Below are positions 32,705 through 40,682 of a stretch of 42,506 nt of DNA, piece by piece. Origin of the DNA: Fibrobacter sp. (GTDB lineage Bacteria; Fibrobacterota; Fibrobacteria; Fibrobacterales; Fibrobacteraceae); contig JAKSIB010000030.1 of NCBI GenBank assembly GCA_024399065.1, positions 1-42,506 on the forward strand. The letters are read 5' to 3'. Position numbers and translations under genes: made by a program. How positions within the stretch are numbered: the stretch's first letter is position 1; each line of letters starts with the position of its first letter. The notes below the pieces were generated by a model. The model was not told the origin of the DNA and searched no databases. It saw only the letters and a program-made list of their open reading frames with translations.

Positions 32705-34678
32705 TTAGATCTTCCACATGGGACGGCGCTTGCGCACATCCACCAGCTTGCGGATTTCAGAGCTGAGAGAAGAGTAATCCAGCAAGTCATCCACAGAACA
32801 AGGCAGACGGTAGCACCAGTTGGAGGCGCCAACAGTACCCGGCACGTTCACACGTTCTTCATCAGCCGGCACCTTGGAAAGATTTGCAGACAGGGCAAAG
32901 TAATCCTGGGCAGGCAAGATACAGAACATACTGTTAGAAGAGAACACGTGAGTCAACACGGTACGTGCCACAGAAGGAGTCATCTCCTGAGGAGCTGTTC
33001 CCGGCAAGTGGGCGTGAGACCAGTAAAGATCCTTGTCAAAATCCTTTTCCTGCCAGAGGCCGCGAAGAGTAGAAGTATCGTGGCAGCTGGTGGTGCAGAC
33101 GGAAAGTCTCGGGTATTCGTCCATGTCGTAGTACGGAGAGTACGGAACATTCCAGTTACGTGCCCAGCGTTCAATACGCAGAGACAAAATGTTGAGTTTG
33201 TTCAAAACGGTGGGAACGCAGCTGGGCACAGCGCCCAAGTCTTCGGCGCAAACCAGCATATCGGTTTCGTTGGCGAGAACAGACAGGAGCTTGGTAGCGT
33301 TTGCTTCCCACAAGCCATTCTGACAATCTTCGTTATGCTTGAGGATTTCCTGAAGTTTCTTTTGTTCGTATTCCGGCAAGGTGAACAGCACCGGCTGATT
33401 GTACCAGTACCAGAACGGATAGAAAGTATTTTCGTCGCCAGACGGGATGAATACTCGGTTCCAGTAAACCTTCAGCATTCCATCCTTCACTTCCTGAGGT
33501 TCGTCCAGGGAAGTGATTGCCTTTTCGCAATCGTATTCCGGCTTAATGACAAAGCGGTCGAATTCGTTGGGCAGGTTCTGGAAGTACAGAGCCATGACGC
33601 GTTCGGTTTCTGTACCAAGGAAGGAGCGGAGCTGATCCACAGAGTAGTTGGGACGACGGAGGTATTCCAAAGTCTCGGGAATGAAACCAGCGTTCATCAA
33701 TTCGGTCTTGGTCAGCGGCACGCAAGGATTGAATCGGCCCATGATACCGGTGACTTCCTTCTGCGGGATAGACCAAATGCGGAAGAAGCCCAGCACGTGG
33801 TCGATACGGTATGCGTGGTAGAACTTGCTTGCCTGAGCCAGACGGCGGCGCCACCAGTTGAAGTTGTCCTGTTCGAGGACATCCCAGCGGTAAGTGGGGA
33901 AACCCCAGTTCTGGCCGCTGTAGCTGAACATGTCAGGAGGAGCACCAGCACGGTCATCCAGGGAGAAGAACTTGCGTTCAGACCAGACGTCTGCGCTGTC
34001 TTCGTTAATAAGAATAGGAATGTCACCCTTGAGGCGAAGACCCAACTTGGAAACTTCTGTTACGGCGGCGTTGAACTGCACTTCGGCGTTGTACTGCATC
34101 CATGCCTGGAACAGGCAGTCCTTGGCGTACTTCTTCCAAAGCTTTTCCAAATCCTTTTCGGTGGGGTCGCGGAATTCAGACCAATCCTTCCAGCTGGATT
34201 CGTTGTTCATGGCCTTGAGGGTGCAGTACACACAGTAGGGCTTTGCCCAGCTGTTTTCATCGATCCAACGGGAAAGAGCCTTGTCCTTCTTGAGGGAGTC
34301 GTAGCTGTTATCAAAAATCTTGCGGAGAATAGAACGCTTCCAGGTGGAAATCTTGTAGTAGTCGATCTTTCCCAGCTTTTCAAATTCTGCCTTGCCAGCC
34401 TTGATGTCGGAAGCGAATTCAGAAGAACCTTCCACAGACTGGATGTTGATGAACACCGGGTTCAAGGCGAAGGCACTGCGAGCACTGTAGGGACTGGATT
34501 CAGCACCAGTATCATTAACCGGCAACAGCTGGATAATGTTGAAGTCGCAGAACTGAGCCCAGCGAGCAAAGGGAATCAAGTCCAGATATTCACCGATACC
34601 GATGCTCTGCTTGCTGTAAAGGCTGAAAAGGGGAACGGCTACGCCGCTCTGAAAGAATGATAATTCACCGTAACGCAT
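32705..34678 (-). CDS. malQ: 4-alpha-glucanotransferase (amylomaltase)
   Basis: Transfers alpha-1,4 glucan chains between maltodextrins, releasing glucose. At 657 aa of the GH77 family: N-terminal sugar-binding surface (LLPVNDTGAESSPYSARSAFALNPVFI, about 50-76), nucleophile Asp in YRIDHVLGFFR, acid/base Glu in VCAEDLGAVPS, and the HDTSTLRGLW motif. Cytoplasmic. The ATG at 34678 has no Shine-Dalgarno; a full promoter (34686-34714) ends 7 nt before it, so the mRNA should be leaderless. First gene of the malQ/GH13 operon. Confidence 0.93.
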   Translation of the reverse strand: MRYGELSFFQSGVAVPLFSLYSKQSIGIGEYLDLIPFARWAQFCDFNIIQLLPVNDTGAESSPYSARSAFALNPVFINIQSVEGSSEFASDIKAGKAEFEKLGKIDYYKISTWKRSILRKIFDNSYDSLKKDKALSRWIDENSWAKPYCVYCTLKAMNNESSWKDWSEFRDPTEKDLEKLWKKYAKDCLFQAWMQYNAEVQFNAAVTEVSKLGLRLKGDIPILINEDSADVWSERKFFSLDDRAGAPPDMFSYSGQNWGFPTYRWDVLEQDNFNWWRRRLAQASKFYHAYRIDHVLGFFRIWSIPQKEVTGIMGRFNPCVPLTKTELMNAGFIPETLEYLRRPNYSVDQLRSFLGTETERVMALYFQNLPNEFDRFVIKPEYDCEKAITSLDEPQEVKDGMLKVYWNRVFIPSGDENTFYPFWYWYNQPVLFTLPEYEQKKLQEILKHNEDCQNGLWEANATKLLSVLANETDMLVCAEDLGAVPSCVPTVLNKLNILSLRIERWARNWNVPYSPYYDMDEYPRLSVCTTSCHDTSTLRGLWQEKDFDKDLYWSHAHLPGTAPQEMTPSVARTVLTHVFSSNSMFCILPAQDYFALSANLSKVPADEERVNVPGTVGASNWCYRLPCSVDDLLDYSSLSSEIRKLVDVRKRRPMWKI

Positions 34679-34685
34679 GTCGCGA

Positions 34686-34714
34686 AAGATAGCATAAGAC
34701 AGATTTTAATTCAA
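34686..34714 (-). promoter_or_regulatory. malQ promoter (leaderless)
   Basis: TTGAAT (34714-34709), 17-nt spacer, TATCTT (34691-34686) on the minus strand, then exactly 7 nt to the ATG. The predicted transcript starts at or next to the start codon. Confidence 0.75.
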
Positions 34715-34777
34715 GAAACCCCTATCACAACAGGCTTTTTTAGCACGTTTTTCGCCTATTTTTTTAGATTTGTGAAT

Positions 34778-34972
34778 ATGAGTTACGAATGCAAACATCT
34801 TAGGAATACTTTTTGCGACAAGCGAAAGAAAGAATGCGACCCAGGTTCCCCGGGATGCGTTCTGCGCGGCCGCTTCGTATTCCCCTTCAGCGAATCCGCA
34901 CAAGGTAAAGGCAGCGCCCAGCCCGCCGACAAAAAGCAGCGGATCTTTCTAGAAAACGAATACAAGAAGTAA
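34778..34972 (+). CDS. Cys-rich small protein, 64 aa
   Basis: A small soluble protein with four Cys at the N-terminus (YECKHL, FCDKRKKECDPGSPGC), which may bind zinc or an iron-sulfur cluster, and a charged tail ending FLENEYKK. Not recognised. The start at 34778 has no ribosome site; TAGATT ends 7 nt before it. It lies between malQ and heptad repeats. The Cys pattern and ordinary codon use support it as a true gene. Confidence 0.55.
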   Translation: MSYECKHLRNTFCDKRKKECDPGSPGCVLRGRFVFPFSESAQGKGSAQPADKKQRIFLENEYKK

Positions 34973-35048
34973 GGTTCGAGGTTCCAGGCTCGAGGTTTCA
35001 GGTTTCAGGTTCCAGGCTCCAGGCTCGAGGTTCCAGGCACCAGGTTCC
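34972..35048 (+). repeat. eleven AGGYTCS heptads directly after a stop codon
   Basis: AGGTTCG, AGGTTCC, AGGCTCG, AGGTTTC (twice), AGGTTCC, AGGCTCC, AGGCTCG, AGGTTCC, AGGCACC, AGGTTCC run without gaps from the last base of the TAA. The same unit follows the cnoX stop at 12223. Confidence 0.9.
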
Positions 35049-35070
35049 AGATCTAGTGCCAGTAGGTCAG

Positions 35071-35104
35071 AAAAAAAGCCCGTCGCGAATTGCGAGCGGG
35101 CTTT
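35071..35104 (-). terminator. terminator of alkD
   Basis: AAAGCCCG-TCGC and GCG-GCGGGCTTT arms pair imperfectly with flanking A7 on the plus strand, giving T7 on the minus strand. Confidence 0.7.
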
Positions 35105-35112
35105 AAATTTTA

Positions 35113-35233
35113 CAGAACTTATTTAATCAAGTATTGCCAAGCAGAACAAGGAACCGAGCGCCCGTAGCGTATAAGAATACGTGAGGGCGCGAGTGACGAG
35201 GTTATGCGCAGGCAAGACGCCGATTAACGCAGA
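35113..35233. other. GC-rich stem-loop element in the alkD 3' region
   Basis: GCGCCC...CGTAT and ATACG...GGGCGC (35158-35190) form a two-part hairpin between the alkD stop and its terminator. No gene seen. Similar stem-loops lie in the same place after carB and HU. Confidence 0.45.
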
Positions 35234-35896
35234 TTAAATCATGCGCAAGATTTCTTGTGCAGTCTGTTCCGAGAACGTATTGTCCAGAACAAAACGGCGG
35301 ACTTCCTGCGGATTGATTCGGGCGTATTCGGAAAGAGCGCGGCCAATGCCATTACGAATGTAATAGTCATCGTCCTTGGCGCAGGTCAGGCAGAACTGAC
35401 GGAGCAAGGGCCAGTCGGTACGATCCTTGTACTGAATCTGGAAAATGATGGCGCTGCGACGAACCCAGACATTGGGGTCGCGAATCCAGGAAGCGATCTT
35501 GGTACGGAGTGCCGGAAGACGCAAAGCCAAGTCACCAAGGATACAGGAAGCCAAGGTGTCCACAGTGTCGCGCCATGCACGAGTCTTGATCAACTTCTTG
35601 AGGAATGCCAAATGCTGACCGCCCAAAAGAGCGCGGTGGCGGAAGAGATAATCGCAGGCGGCGTACTGAATTTCACGGTACGGCTGAGCCCACATATCTT
35701 CCACTCTGGCAACCAATTCGTCGCCATCTTTCGGAGGGTTCTTGTCAAACAAAGGATAAGTAACTTCACGGCGGGGGACCAGTCTGATTCCGAGGAAGTC
35801 AAACTGTTCACGAGCCTTCTTAGACATTTCGTGCGCTTCCTCCTCATTGGAGATAGCACGGAGAGCAAGCAATATATCTTGTGTAAAACGAAGCAT
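35234..35896 (-). CDS. alkD: AlkD-like DNA alkylation repair protein
   Basis: A HEAT-repeat DNA glycosylase of the AlkD family, which removes N3- and N7-alkylated bases. At 220 aa it is helical throughout. The catalytic motif W-R-D-T-V-D (residues 108-113) holds the conserved Asp113, and W-V-R-R (144-147) holds the Arg that partners it. No ribosome site is evident before the ATG at 35896 (GGCCTACA), and a phased T-tract array lies about 55-100 nt upstream. Its terminator is 130 nt past its stop. Confidence 0.8.
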   Translation of the reverse strand: MLRFTQDILLALRAISNEEEAHEMSKKAREQFDFLGIRLVPRREVTYPLFDKNPPKDGDELVARVEDMWAQPYREIQYAACDYLFRHRALLGGQHLAFLKKLIKTRAWRDTVDTLASCILGDLALRLPALRTKIASWIRDPNVWVRRSAIIFQIQYKDRTDWPLLRQFCLTCAKDDDYYIRNGIGRALSEYARINPQEVRRFVLDNTFSEQTAQEILRMI

Positions 35897-35949
35897 TGTA
35901 GGCCAAAAATAGTCCTAAAAAAAAGAAATTTCTAGACCTTGACAAGCAC

Positions 35950-35997
35950 TTTTTTCAATTTTTTTCAAAATATTTTCACTTTTTTTCGTCAAAAAAA
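35950..35997. repeat. phased T-tracts upstream of alkD
   Basis: T-runs ending in TC at 35956, 35966, 35977 and 35987 (steps 10, 11, 10), then an A7 run. Helical spacing suggests curved DNA or an UP-like element, similar in spirit to the array at 20428. Confidence 0.5.
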
Positions 35998-36050
35998 TGA
36001 AAAATCCCTCTTGACAAGCCCCAAAAAGCCGCGTCCCCGCACCCAGATAC

Positions 36051-36080
36051 AAAAAAAAGACCTGAGATGAACTCAGGTCT
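36051..36080 (-). terminator. terminator of tRNA-Cys
   Basis: AGACCTGAG (36058-36066) pairs with CTCAGGTCT (36072-36080) around a five-base loop, and A7-8 on the plus strand gives the T tract on the minus strand. Confidence 0.85.
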
Positions 36081-36095
36081 TCTTTTACTTTTTAG

Positions 36096-36168
36096 AGGCA
36101 ACGATCAGACTCGAACTGATGAATAAGAGTTTTGCAGACTCGCCCCTTACCAACTTGGGTACGTCGCC
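36096..36168 (-). tRNA. tRNA-Cys (GCA)
   Basis: 73 nt on the minus strand: acceptor GGCGACG / CGTTGCC (one G-U), D arm CCC/GGG, anticodon loop CTGCAAA with GCA preceded by T33, T arm with TTCGAGT, and discriminator U73, which is typical of tRNA-Cys. CCA is not encoded. It has its own promoter and terminator. Confidence 0.97.
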
Positions 36169-36181
36169 AAAAGTGAGTCCC

Positions 36182-36210
36182 AATATAGGTAAAACTTTTC
36201 ACCTTTTCAA
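36182..36210 (-). promoter_or_regulatory. tRNA-Cys promoter
   Basis: TTGAAA (36210-36205), 17-nt spacer, TATATT (36187-36182) on the minus strand. 13 nt separate the -10 from the mature tRNA. Confidence 0.85.
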
Positions 36211-36248
36211 GGGATAGCCCGCAAATTTCATAATTTTATACACGAATT

Positions 36249-36758
36249 ATGAAGATTTGCTCCTGGAAAATCAAAATCGGCGCCACTTTGGCCGCACTCT
36301 GGATGCGTAGTTTGCGCATCCGGGTCCACACCCCCGCCGATTTTCGCCCGGGAGTTCTAGGTTTATGGCACCAGGACCTGCTGGCCAGCACCGCAGCCTT
36401 CAAGGACAAGGGCGTACACATTCTTGTTTCTGAATCAGGGGACGGGGAATTTTTCGCCCAGGCCGCCCAAAAACTGGGCTACACCGTGACCCGCGGCTCC
36501 GACACCCACGGCGCCACCAACGTCCGCCACGTCCTGAAATCCTTGAAAAACGGCACTTTTGTAGGCATGGCCCTCGACGGTCCCCACGGCCCCGACCACC
36601 AAGTGAAGCCCGGTTCCGTCTGGCTATCCAAGTCTAGCGGCACTCCCCTATGGCTTTTCGAGTTCAAGTACGGCGCCCATATTAAACTAAAGGGGTGGGA
36701 TAAGTTCATAATTCCCCTGCCACTGTCAACTATTGACCTAGAAATTAAGTATCTTTGA
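36249..36758 (+). CDS. DUF374 lysophospholipid-acyltransferase-like protein
   Basis: An LPLAT-superfamily protein of the DUF374 type, likely moving an acyl chain in lipid A or phospholipid synthesis. At 169 aa it shows the family's motifs: GLWHQDLL (equivalent to HX4D, about 39-46), ESGDGEFFAQAAQKLGY (about 61-77), RGSDTHGATN, and MALDGPHGPDHQVKPGSVWLSK (about 101-122). It is shorter at the C-terminus than many members. There is no ribosome site, but TTATAC lies about 7 nt upstream, so a leaderless mRNA is possible. Divergent from tRNA-Cys. Confidence 0.8.
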   Translation: MKICSWKIKIGATLAALWMRSLRIRVHTPADFRPGVLGLWHQDLLASTAAFKDKGVHILVSESGDGEFFAQAAQKLGYTVTRGSDTHGATNVRHVLKSLKNGTFVGMALDGPHGPDHQVKPGSVWLSKSSGTPLWLFEFKYGAHIKLKGWDKFIIPLPLSTIDLEIKYL

Positions 36759-36814
36759 TTTTGCAAAAAATTCAGCCAAAGTAAAGCGTAATAAGATTAA
36801 AAAGGATAAAGACA

Positions 36815-37462
36815 ATGATTATGATGCCGCCGAAATTCGTGGCTTTCGACTTGGAAACCACAGGCCTTAACAACCAGAAAGATGAAATCATTGAAATTGG
36901 TGCTGTAAAATTTTCCGTCACTACCGAAAAGGGCGTTGTGGTTCCCAAGCTGGAAAAGGAATTCCAGACCTTCGTCAAGCCCAACATGATGATCCCGGCA
37001 GAAGCCTCCAGCGTGAACCACATCTACGACAAGGACGTGGAAAACGCCCCCTCCGCAGGCGACGCCATCAAGGCATTCACTGCATTCTGCGGACAGTCCT
37101 CCATCCTGATTGCTCATAACGCAAACTTCGACGCCAGCTTCCTCCGCGCCGCCTACCAGAAGAACCCCCAGATCATTCCGGGCAACCCCATTGTCGACAG
37201 CTTGGCCATCGCAAAGTCCATTCTTCCCGAAGCTAGCTCCCACAAGCTGGGCATTTTGGCTAAGATGTTTGAACGTCGTGGCGAAATCGGCATGAAGATC
37301 GAAACTGAAAAGGCTCACCGCGCCGTTTACGACTGCGAAATGCTTATGGAAGTGTTCGTTGCCCTCCTCCGCCGCCGCTTCAAGGAAAAGGACTGGGAAA
37401 TGGCAACCATCATGAAGAACCTTGAAAAGTACAAGGGCACTGCCCAGTTCTTAAACAAGTAG
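36815..37462 (+). CDS. DnaQ-like 3'-5' exonuclease (DNA polymerase III epsilon family)
   Basis: A DEDDh exonuclease of 215 aa. Motifs: FDLETTG (ExoI, about 10-16), HNANFDASFLRA (ExoII, about 100-111) and HRAVYDCEML (ExoIII, about 168-177) with the His before Asp. It could be the proofreading epsilon or a stand-alone exonuclease; no alpha-binding C-terminal segment can be recognised. AAGGA lies 8 nt before the ATG. Four hairpins follow the stop. Confidence 0.88.
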   Translation: MIMMPPKFVAFDLETTGLNNQKDEIIEIGAVKFSVTTEKGVVVPKLEKEFQTFVKPNMMIPAEASSVNHIYDKDVENAPSAGDAIKAFTAFCGQSSILIAHNANFDASFLRAAYQKNPQIIPGNPIVDSLAIAKSILPEASSHKLGILAKMFERRGEIGMKIETEKAHRAVYDCEMLMEVFVALLRRRFKEKDWEMATIMKNLEKYKGTAQFLNK

Positions 37463-37485
37463 CTTTTTAAATAACTTTTCCACAA

Positions 37486-37632
37486 TTAAGGGTCTCGCAA
37501 GAATTTGCGGGGCCCTAATAATTATAAGGGCTCGGGACGCGTTTTGCATCTCGGGCCCAAATTTATCAACAATTTACAAACATTTGTAAATAGAAAAGAC
37601 CACCTAGCGGAAGGTTATTCCGTTAGGCGGAC
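37486..37632. other. array of four hairpins between dnaQ-like gene and rpmB
   Basis: Hairpins: 37486-37518 (14 pairs, one bulge, two G-U on plus), 37528-37558 (12 of 13 pairs, two G-U on plus), 37572-37591 (perfect 9-bp arms, 2-nt spacer), and 37603-37627 (10 pairs, one G-U on plus). The G-U pairs favour a plus-strand RNA, i.e. the 3' region of the exonuclease gene or a separate RNA. The last could also stop rpmB on the minus strand, since TGGTCTTTTC follows it there. No convincing terminator T tract on the plus strand. Confidence 0.55.
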
Positions 37633-37659
37633 TTAAAGTCTAAACTCTACAAGAAAGAA

Positions 37660-37881
37660 TTAGATTCCGAGTTCCTTAGCAACAGCCTGGATACCGCGCT
37701 TATTGATGGTGCGGAGACCAGCGTTGGAGATGCGAAGGGTAACCCAACGATCTTCTTCAGGAATGTAGAAGCGCTTCTTCTGAAGGTTCGGCAGCTGCTT
37801 CATCAACTTCTTGCGGTTAGAGTGGGAAACCATGTTGCCCACGAGACCGGCTTTGCCGGTAACTTCACAAATGCGGCTCAT
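37660..37881 (-). CDS. rpmB: 50S ribosomal protein L28
   Basis: L28 of the large ribosomal subunit, 73 aa. It has the typical start SRICEVTGKAGLVGNMVSHSNRKK and the conserved C-terminal part RWVTLRISNAGLRTINKRGI. CGGAG lies upstream of the ATG. It has its own promoter; rpmG is not next to it. Confidence 0.95.
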   Translation of the reverse strand: MSRICEVTGKAGLVGNMVSHSNRKKLMKQLPNLQKKRFYIPEEDRWVTLRISNAGLRTINKRGIQAVAKELGI

Positions 37882-37912
37882 AATAAAACTCCGTTGTTTA
37901 TAACGAGAACCA

Positions 37913-37941
37913 ATTTTAGAAAAACTTTATGGTTCCGTCAA
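37913..37941 (-). promoter_or_regulatory. rpmB promoter
   Basis: TTGACG (37941-37936), 17-nt spacer, TAAAAT (37918-37913) on the minus strand. Confidence 0.8.
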
Positions 37942-37951
37942 GGTTAAATTG

Positions 37952-38884
37952 TTAATCTTGTAGCGCCTTTGGCACGCTAAACTTGGTAGATTCCACTAAT
38001 TTTACGAAATTCTCGATTTCTACCCCCTCAAATTTCGCTTTTATCCAGTCTACAACCTCCTGAACCAGCACTTCAGGAGCACTTGCACCGCTGGAAATAC
38101 CCACCACTTCGTGACCTTCGAACCATTCCGGCTGGAGATCGTTGACCGTATCGATCAAGTGGCTGGGGATACCCTGTTCAAGGCCCAATTCCATCAGACG
38201 GCTGGAATTGGAGGAATTCTTGGCACCCACCACCAGAAGCATGTCCACCTTGGAGCAGAGGTCCAGCACGGCGGACTGGCGGTTTCCGGTAGCATAGCAA
38301 AGGTCGCCGGCATCGGGACCGATGATATTGGGGAAGCGCTCCTTCAAAGCCCTGATAATTTCACGAGTTTCTGCAACGGACAAGGTGGTCTGGGTAATGT
38401 AGGCCAGCTCCTTGTCTGCGGGAACCTGAACCGTGGCAACGTCAGCTTCGTAGCGGACCAGGGAGATGGCGCCTTCCGGCAGCTGTCCCAGGGTACCTTC
38501 CACTTCGGCGTGGCCAGCATGGCCAATCATGATGATATGGCGGCCGGCGTTGTAATGACGGGTTGCACTGTAATGGACCTTGAGCACCAGAGGACAAGTG
38601 GCGTCCAGCACCTGAAGTCCGCGTTCCTCGGCTTCCTTGTAAATGCGTTCTGCCACACCATGGGCAGAGAAAATCACCACGGAACCAGAGGGAACTTCGC
38701 ACAAATGATCCACGAAGATAACGCCCTTGTTCTTCAGGGTTTCCACCACGAACTTGTTGTGGACAATTTCGTGACGCACGTAAATCGGGGTTCCAAACTT
38801 TTCGATAGCCTTTTCAACGACGTGGATTGCACGGTCTACGCCAGCGCAAAAACCGCGGGGGGTCGCAAGAATCACTTTTTTCAT
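37952..38884 (-). CDS. ispH: 4-hydroxy-3-methylbut-2-enyl diphosphate reductase
   Basis: Last step of the MEP pathway: reduces HMBPP to IPP and DMAPP with a 4Fe-4S cluster. At 310 aa, the three cluster Cys are in RGFCAGV (Cys13), DATCPLV (about 96) and GDLCYAT (about 197). Conserved His in EIVHNKFV and SAHGV and the substrate-binding NSSNSSRL segment are present. It begins with an ATGA overlap on the waaA stop, last gene of the four-gene operon from 42378. IPP made here feeds the polyprenyl synthase at 26476. Confidence 0.96.
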   Translation of the reverse strand: MKKVILATPRGFCAGVDRAIHVVEKAIEKFGTPIYVRHEIVHNKFVVETLKNKGVIFVDHLCEVPSGSVVIFSAHGVAERIYKEAEERGLQVLDATCPLVLKVHYSATRHYNAGRHIIMIGHAGHAEVEGTLGQLPEGAISLVRYEADVATVQVPADKELAYITQTTLSVAETREIIRALKERFPNIIGPDAGDLCYATGNRQSAVLDLCSKVDMLLVVGAKNSSNSSRLMELGLEQGIPSHLIDTVNDLQPEWFEGHEVVGISSGASAPEVLVQEVVDWIKAKFEGVEIENFVKLVESTKFSVPKALQD

Positions 38885-40071
38885 TTTAGCAAATCCTCCA
38901 GGAAAAGCAGCAACTGCCGGTAGGAATCAGAAACTTTCAACTTTTGCACAGACAAACATGCCTGGGCTTGGTTTTCGTCCACCAAATCTAGATTTTCAAA
39001 ATCACTTGCGGAAGCGAGCTGGGCAAGAACACCCTCGCGAACAAGATCTTCCACCATATCTTCGTGGCCAAAGGAATAGGGACCGACGCAAGTGGGCACT
39101 TCAGCCTGGATAGGTTCCCAGAAATTATGGACACCGGGCTTGGGGCAGAAGGATCCGCCCACGACAGCCTGCTTGGAACGGGCAAGAATTTCAGAGGTCA
39201 GGCCGAACTGGTTTATAAGGGTTACGGCACCCGGGCGGGCCTGAGGCCAGTCCACGGTTTTCACATTGTTCTGCTGAAGTTCGTGACGGAAAATTTCCAC
39301 TTCCTCCAGACGGCGGGGCATCAGCACCACGGACTTGTTGCGAAGTTTGCAGTTACGGACGATTTCCCACAAGGATTCCCACTCCGCAAAATGGACGGAA
39401 AGCATGGCTACGTCGACATCCTTTGCAGAAGCGCACGCATGAGAAGCCGCGCCACCCAAAACCCAGGGCAAGATTTTCCAATCGCCACCGATGCCGGGAT
39501 TGAACTTAGGGCGACCCGCAGCGGCGACAATTCTTTCCTGATCCGCCAGAGTCTGCATGCAGGCAAAACCCAGAGCAGAGAAATCCGTTCCCGGGAAAGC
39601 CCTGCGGAAACGGCCTGACACCAAAGCCACGGAAGGCTTAAGGGAAGTGCGGGACATGGTGGAAAGGTAACCCGGCCACAATTCGTTTTCAGCCAGGATC
39701 AAAGCAACGGGCTGAACATTTCGAACAAACTTTGACATGGACATGGGCGAATCCGCAGGAGCCATAGCCACATCAACCACACCGGCACCACGGTCTTCCA
39801 AATAAGGAACCACTTCAATTTTCTGGGTGGTGATCAAAAGCTTGGGACAATGGGGAATATCGCGACGGAGAAGTTTTGCAAGGTCCAGCAGCATCTTGCA
39901 TTCACCAAGGCTTGCCCCGTGAAGCCAAATGTACGGGCCCTTAGGCCAAGGTCCATCCAGACGTTCGTTCAGATGATATTTATGATCCAAGGGGGAAACG
40001 GTCGCCACAGTTTTCGCCACGGCGCCCAGGGCAAAACGACCCACATCCAAAATCGTACGAATACCAATCAT
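38881..40071 (-). CDS. waaA: 3-deoxy-D-manno-octulosonic-acid (Kdo) transferase
   Basis: Inner-membrane glycosyltransferase that adds Kdo to lipid A precursor, showing this is an LPS-bearing cell. At 396 aa: N-terminal domain with IWLHGASLGECKM (about 47-59) and ILAENELWPGYLS (about 126-138), and C-terminal GT-B half with VVGGSFCPKPGVHNFWEPI (about 314-332). The N-terminal membrane anchor is weak compared with E. coli WaaA. Its start overlaps the methyltransferase stop and its stop overlaps ispH (ATGA both times). Confidence 0.93.
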   Translation of the reverse strand: MIGIRTILDVGRFALGAVAKTVATVSPLDHKYHLNERLDGPWPKGPYIWLHGASLGECKMLLDLAKLLRRDIPHCPKLLITTQKIEVVPYLEDRGAGVVDVAMAPADSPMSMSKFVRNVQPVALILAENELWPGYLSTMSRTSLKPSVALVSGRFRRAFPGTDFSALGFACMQTLADQERIVAAAGRPKFNPGIGGDWKILPWVLGGAASHACASAKDVDVAMLSVHFAEWESLWEIVRNCKLRNKSVVLMPRRLEEVEIFRHELQQNNVKTVDWPQARPGAVTLINQFGLTSEILARSKQAVVGGSFCPKPGVHNFWEPIQAEVPTCVGPYSFGHEDMVEDLVREGVLAQLASASDFENLDLVDENQAQACLSVQKLKVSDSYRQLLLFLEDLLK

Positions 40072-40682
40072 AGGAACTTACGCAAAAGAATTAATGCAAA
40101 GAAGGCGCAAAGCCAAATCCAGGTGGACTTATCGGACTTGAAAGATTCTACGAAAGATCGGGCGGGGCCACGGTGGCATTCATGCTTCGGAGCAATCCAG
40201 GGAACGAAGGCCGGGGTCACGGATTTCCAGGCACGCCATTCGTCCTGAAAACGATTTTCAAGGAAGGAATCTTCCATGCGGGAAAGGACAAACTCATACA
40301 CCACGAGGACCGCAGAAATTAGCGCGGTTTCCCAGGCAAAGCCCAAGTGGATAAGGGCAAAGGAAATTCCCACGCCGGTGTTGGACAAGTAAAGGGGGTG
40401 GCGGATTTTGGAATAGACGCCCCAGGTCACGAGACGGTCCGCGGCGTGTTCAGAACCGCGAGTATGTTCACCGATGGAACGACGGGCCTGAATTCGAAGC
40501 AGCACCGAAAGGAGGAAAAGAGTTTCAGCCAAGACAAAGGGAGCCCACAGCATAAAGTAATAGAAGGAGCCTGTGGACTGATCCAGCGTTTGCTTGGAAG
40601 GAAAACCCACACCAGGCATGGCCAGCAAAAGAATTGCCAAGAGGCCAAGAATGTAGCCTCGGAATTTATAGAGGTTATTCAC
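40068..40682 (-). CDS. isoprenylcysteine carboxyl methyltransferase (ICMT/PEMT) family membrane protein
   Basis: A four- to five-helix membrane methyltransferase-like protein, about 204 aa. The C-terminal motif RLVTWGVYSKIRHPLYLSNTGVGI with R-HP and the later LVVYEFVLSRMEDSFLENRFQDEWRAW place it in the ICMT/PEMT family. In bacteria these often methylate lipids or are of unknown role; the exact substrate is not known. I choose the GTG at 40682 because GGAGG lies 5 nt upstream and the codon overlaps the ABC gene's last codons; an ATG at 40694 is an alternative without a ribosome site. Confidence 0.75.
   Translation of the reverse strand: MNNLYKFRGYILGLLAILLLAMPGVGFPSKQTLDQSTGSFYYFMLWAPFVLAETLFLLSVLLRIQARRSIGEHTRGSEHAADRLVTWGVYSKIRHPLYLSNTGVGISFALIHLGFAWETALISAVLVVYEFVLSRMEDSFLENRFQDEWRAWKSVTPAFVPWIAPKHECHRGPARSFVESFKSDKSTWIWLCAFFALILLRKFL

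Noticed and set aside
34972..35048. CRISPR array
   Set aside because: Units are 7 bp and directly adjoining without spacers; no cas genes.
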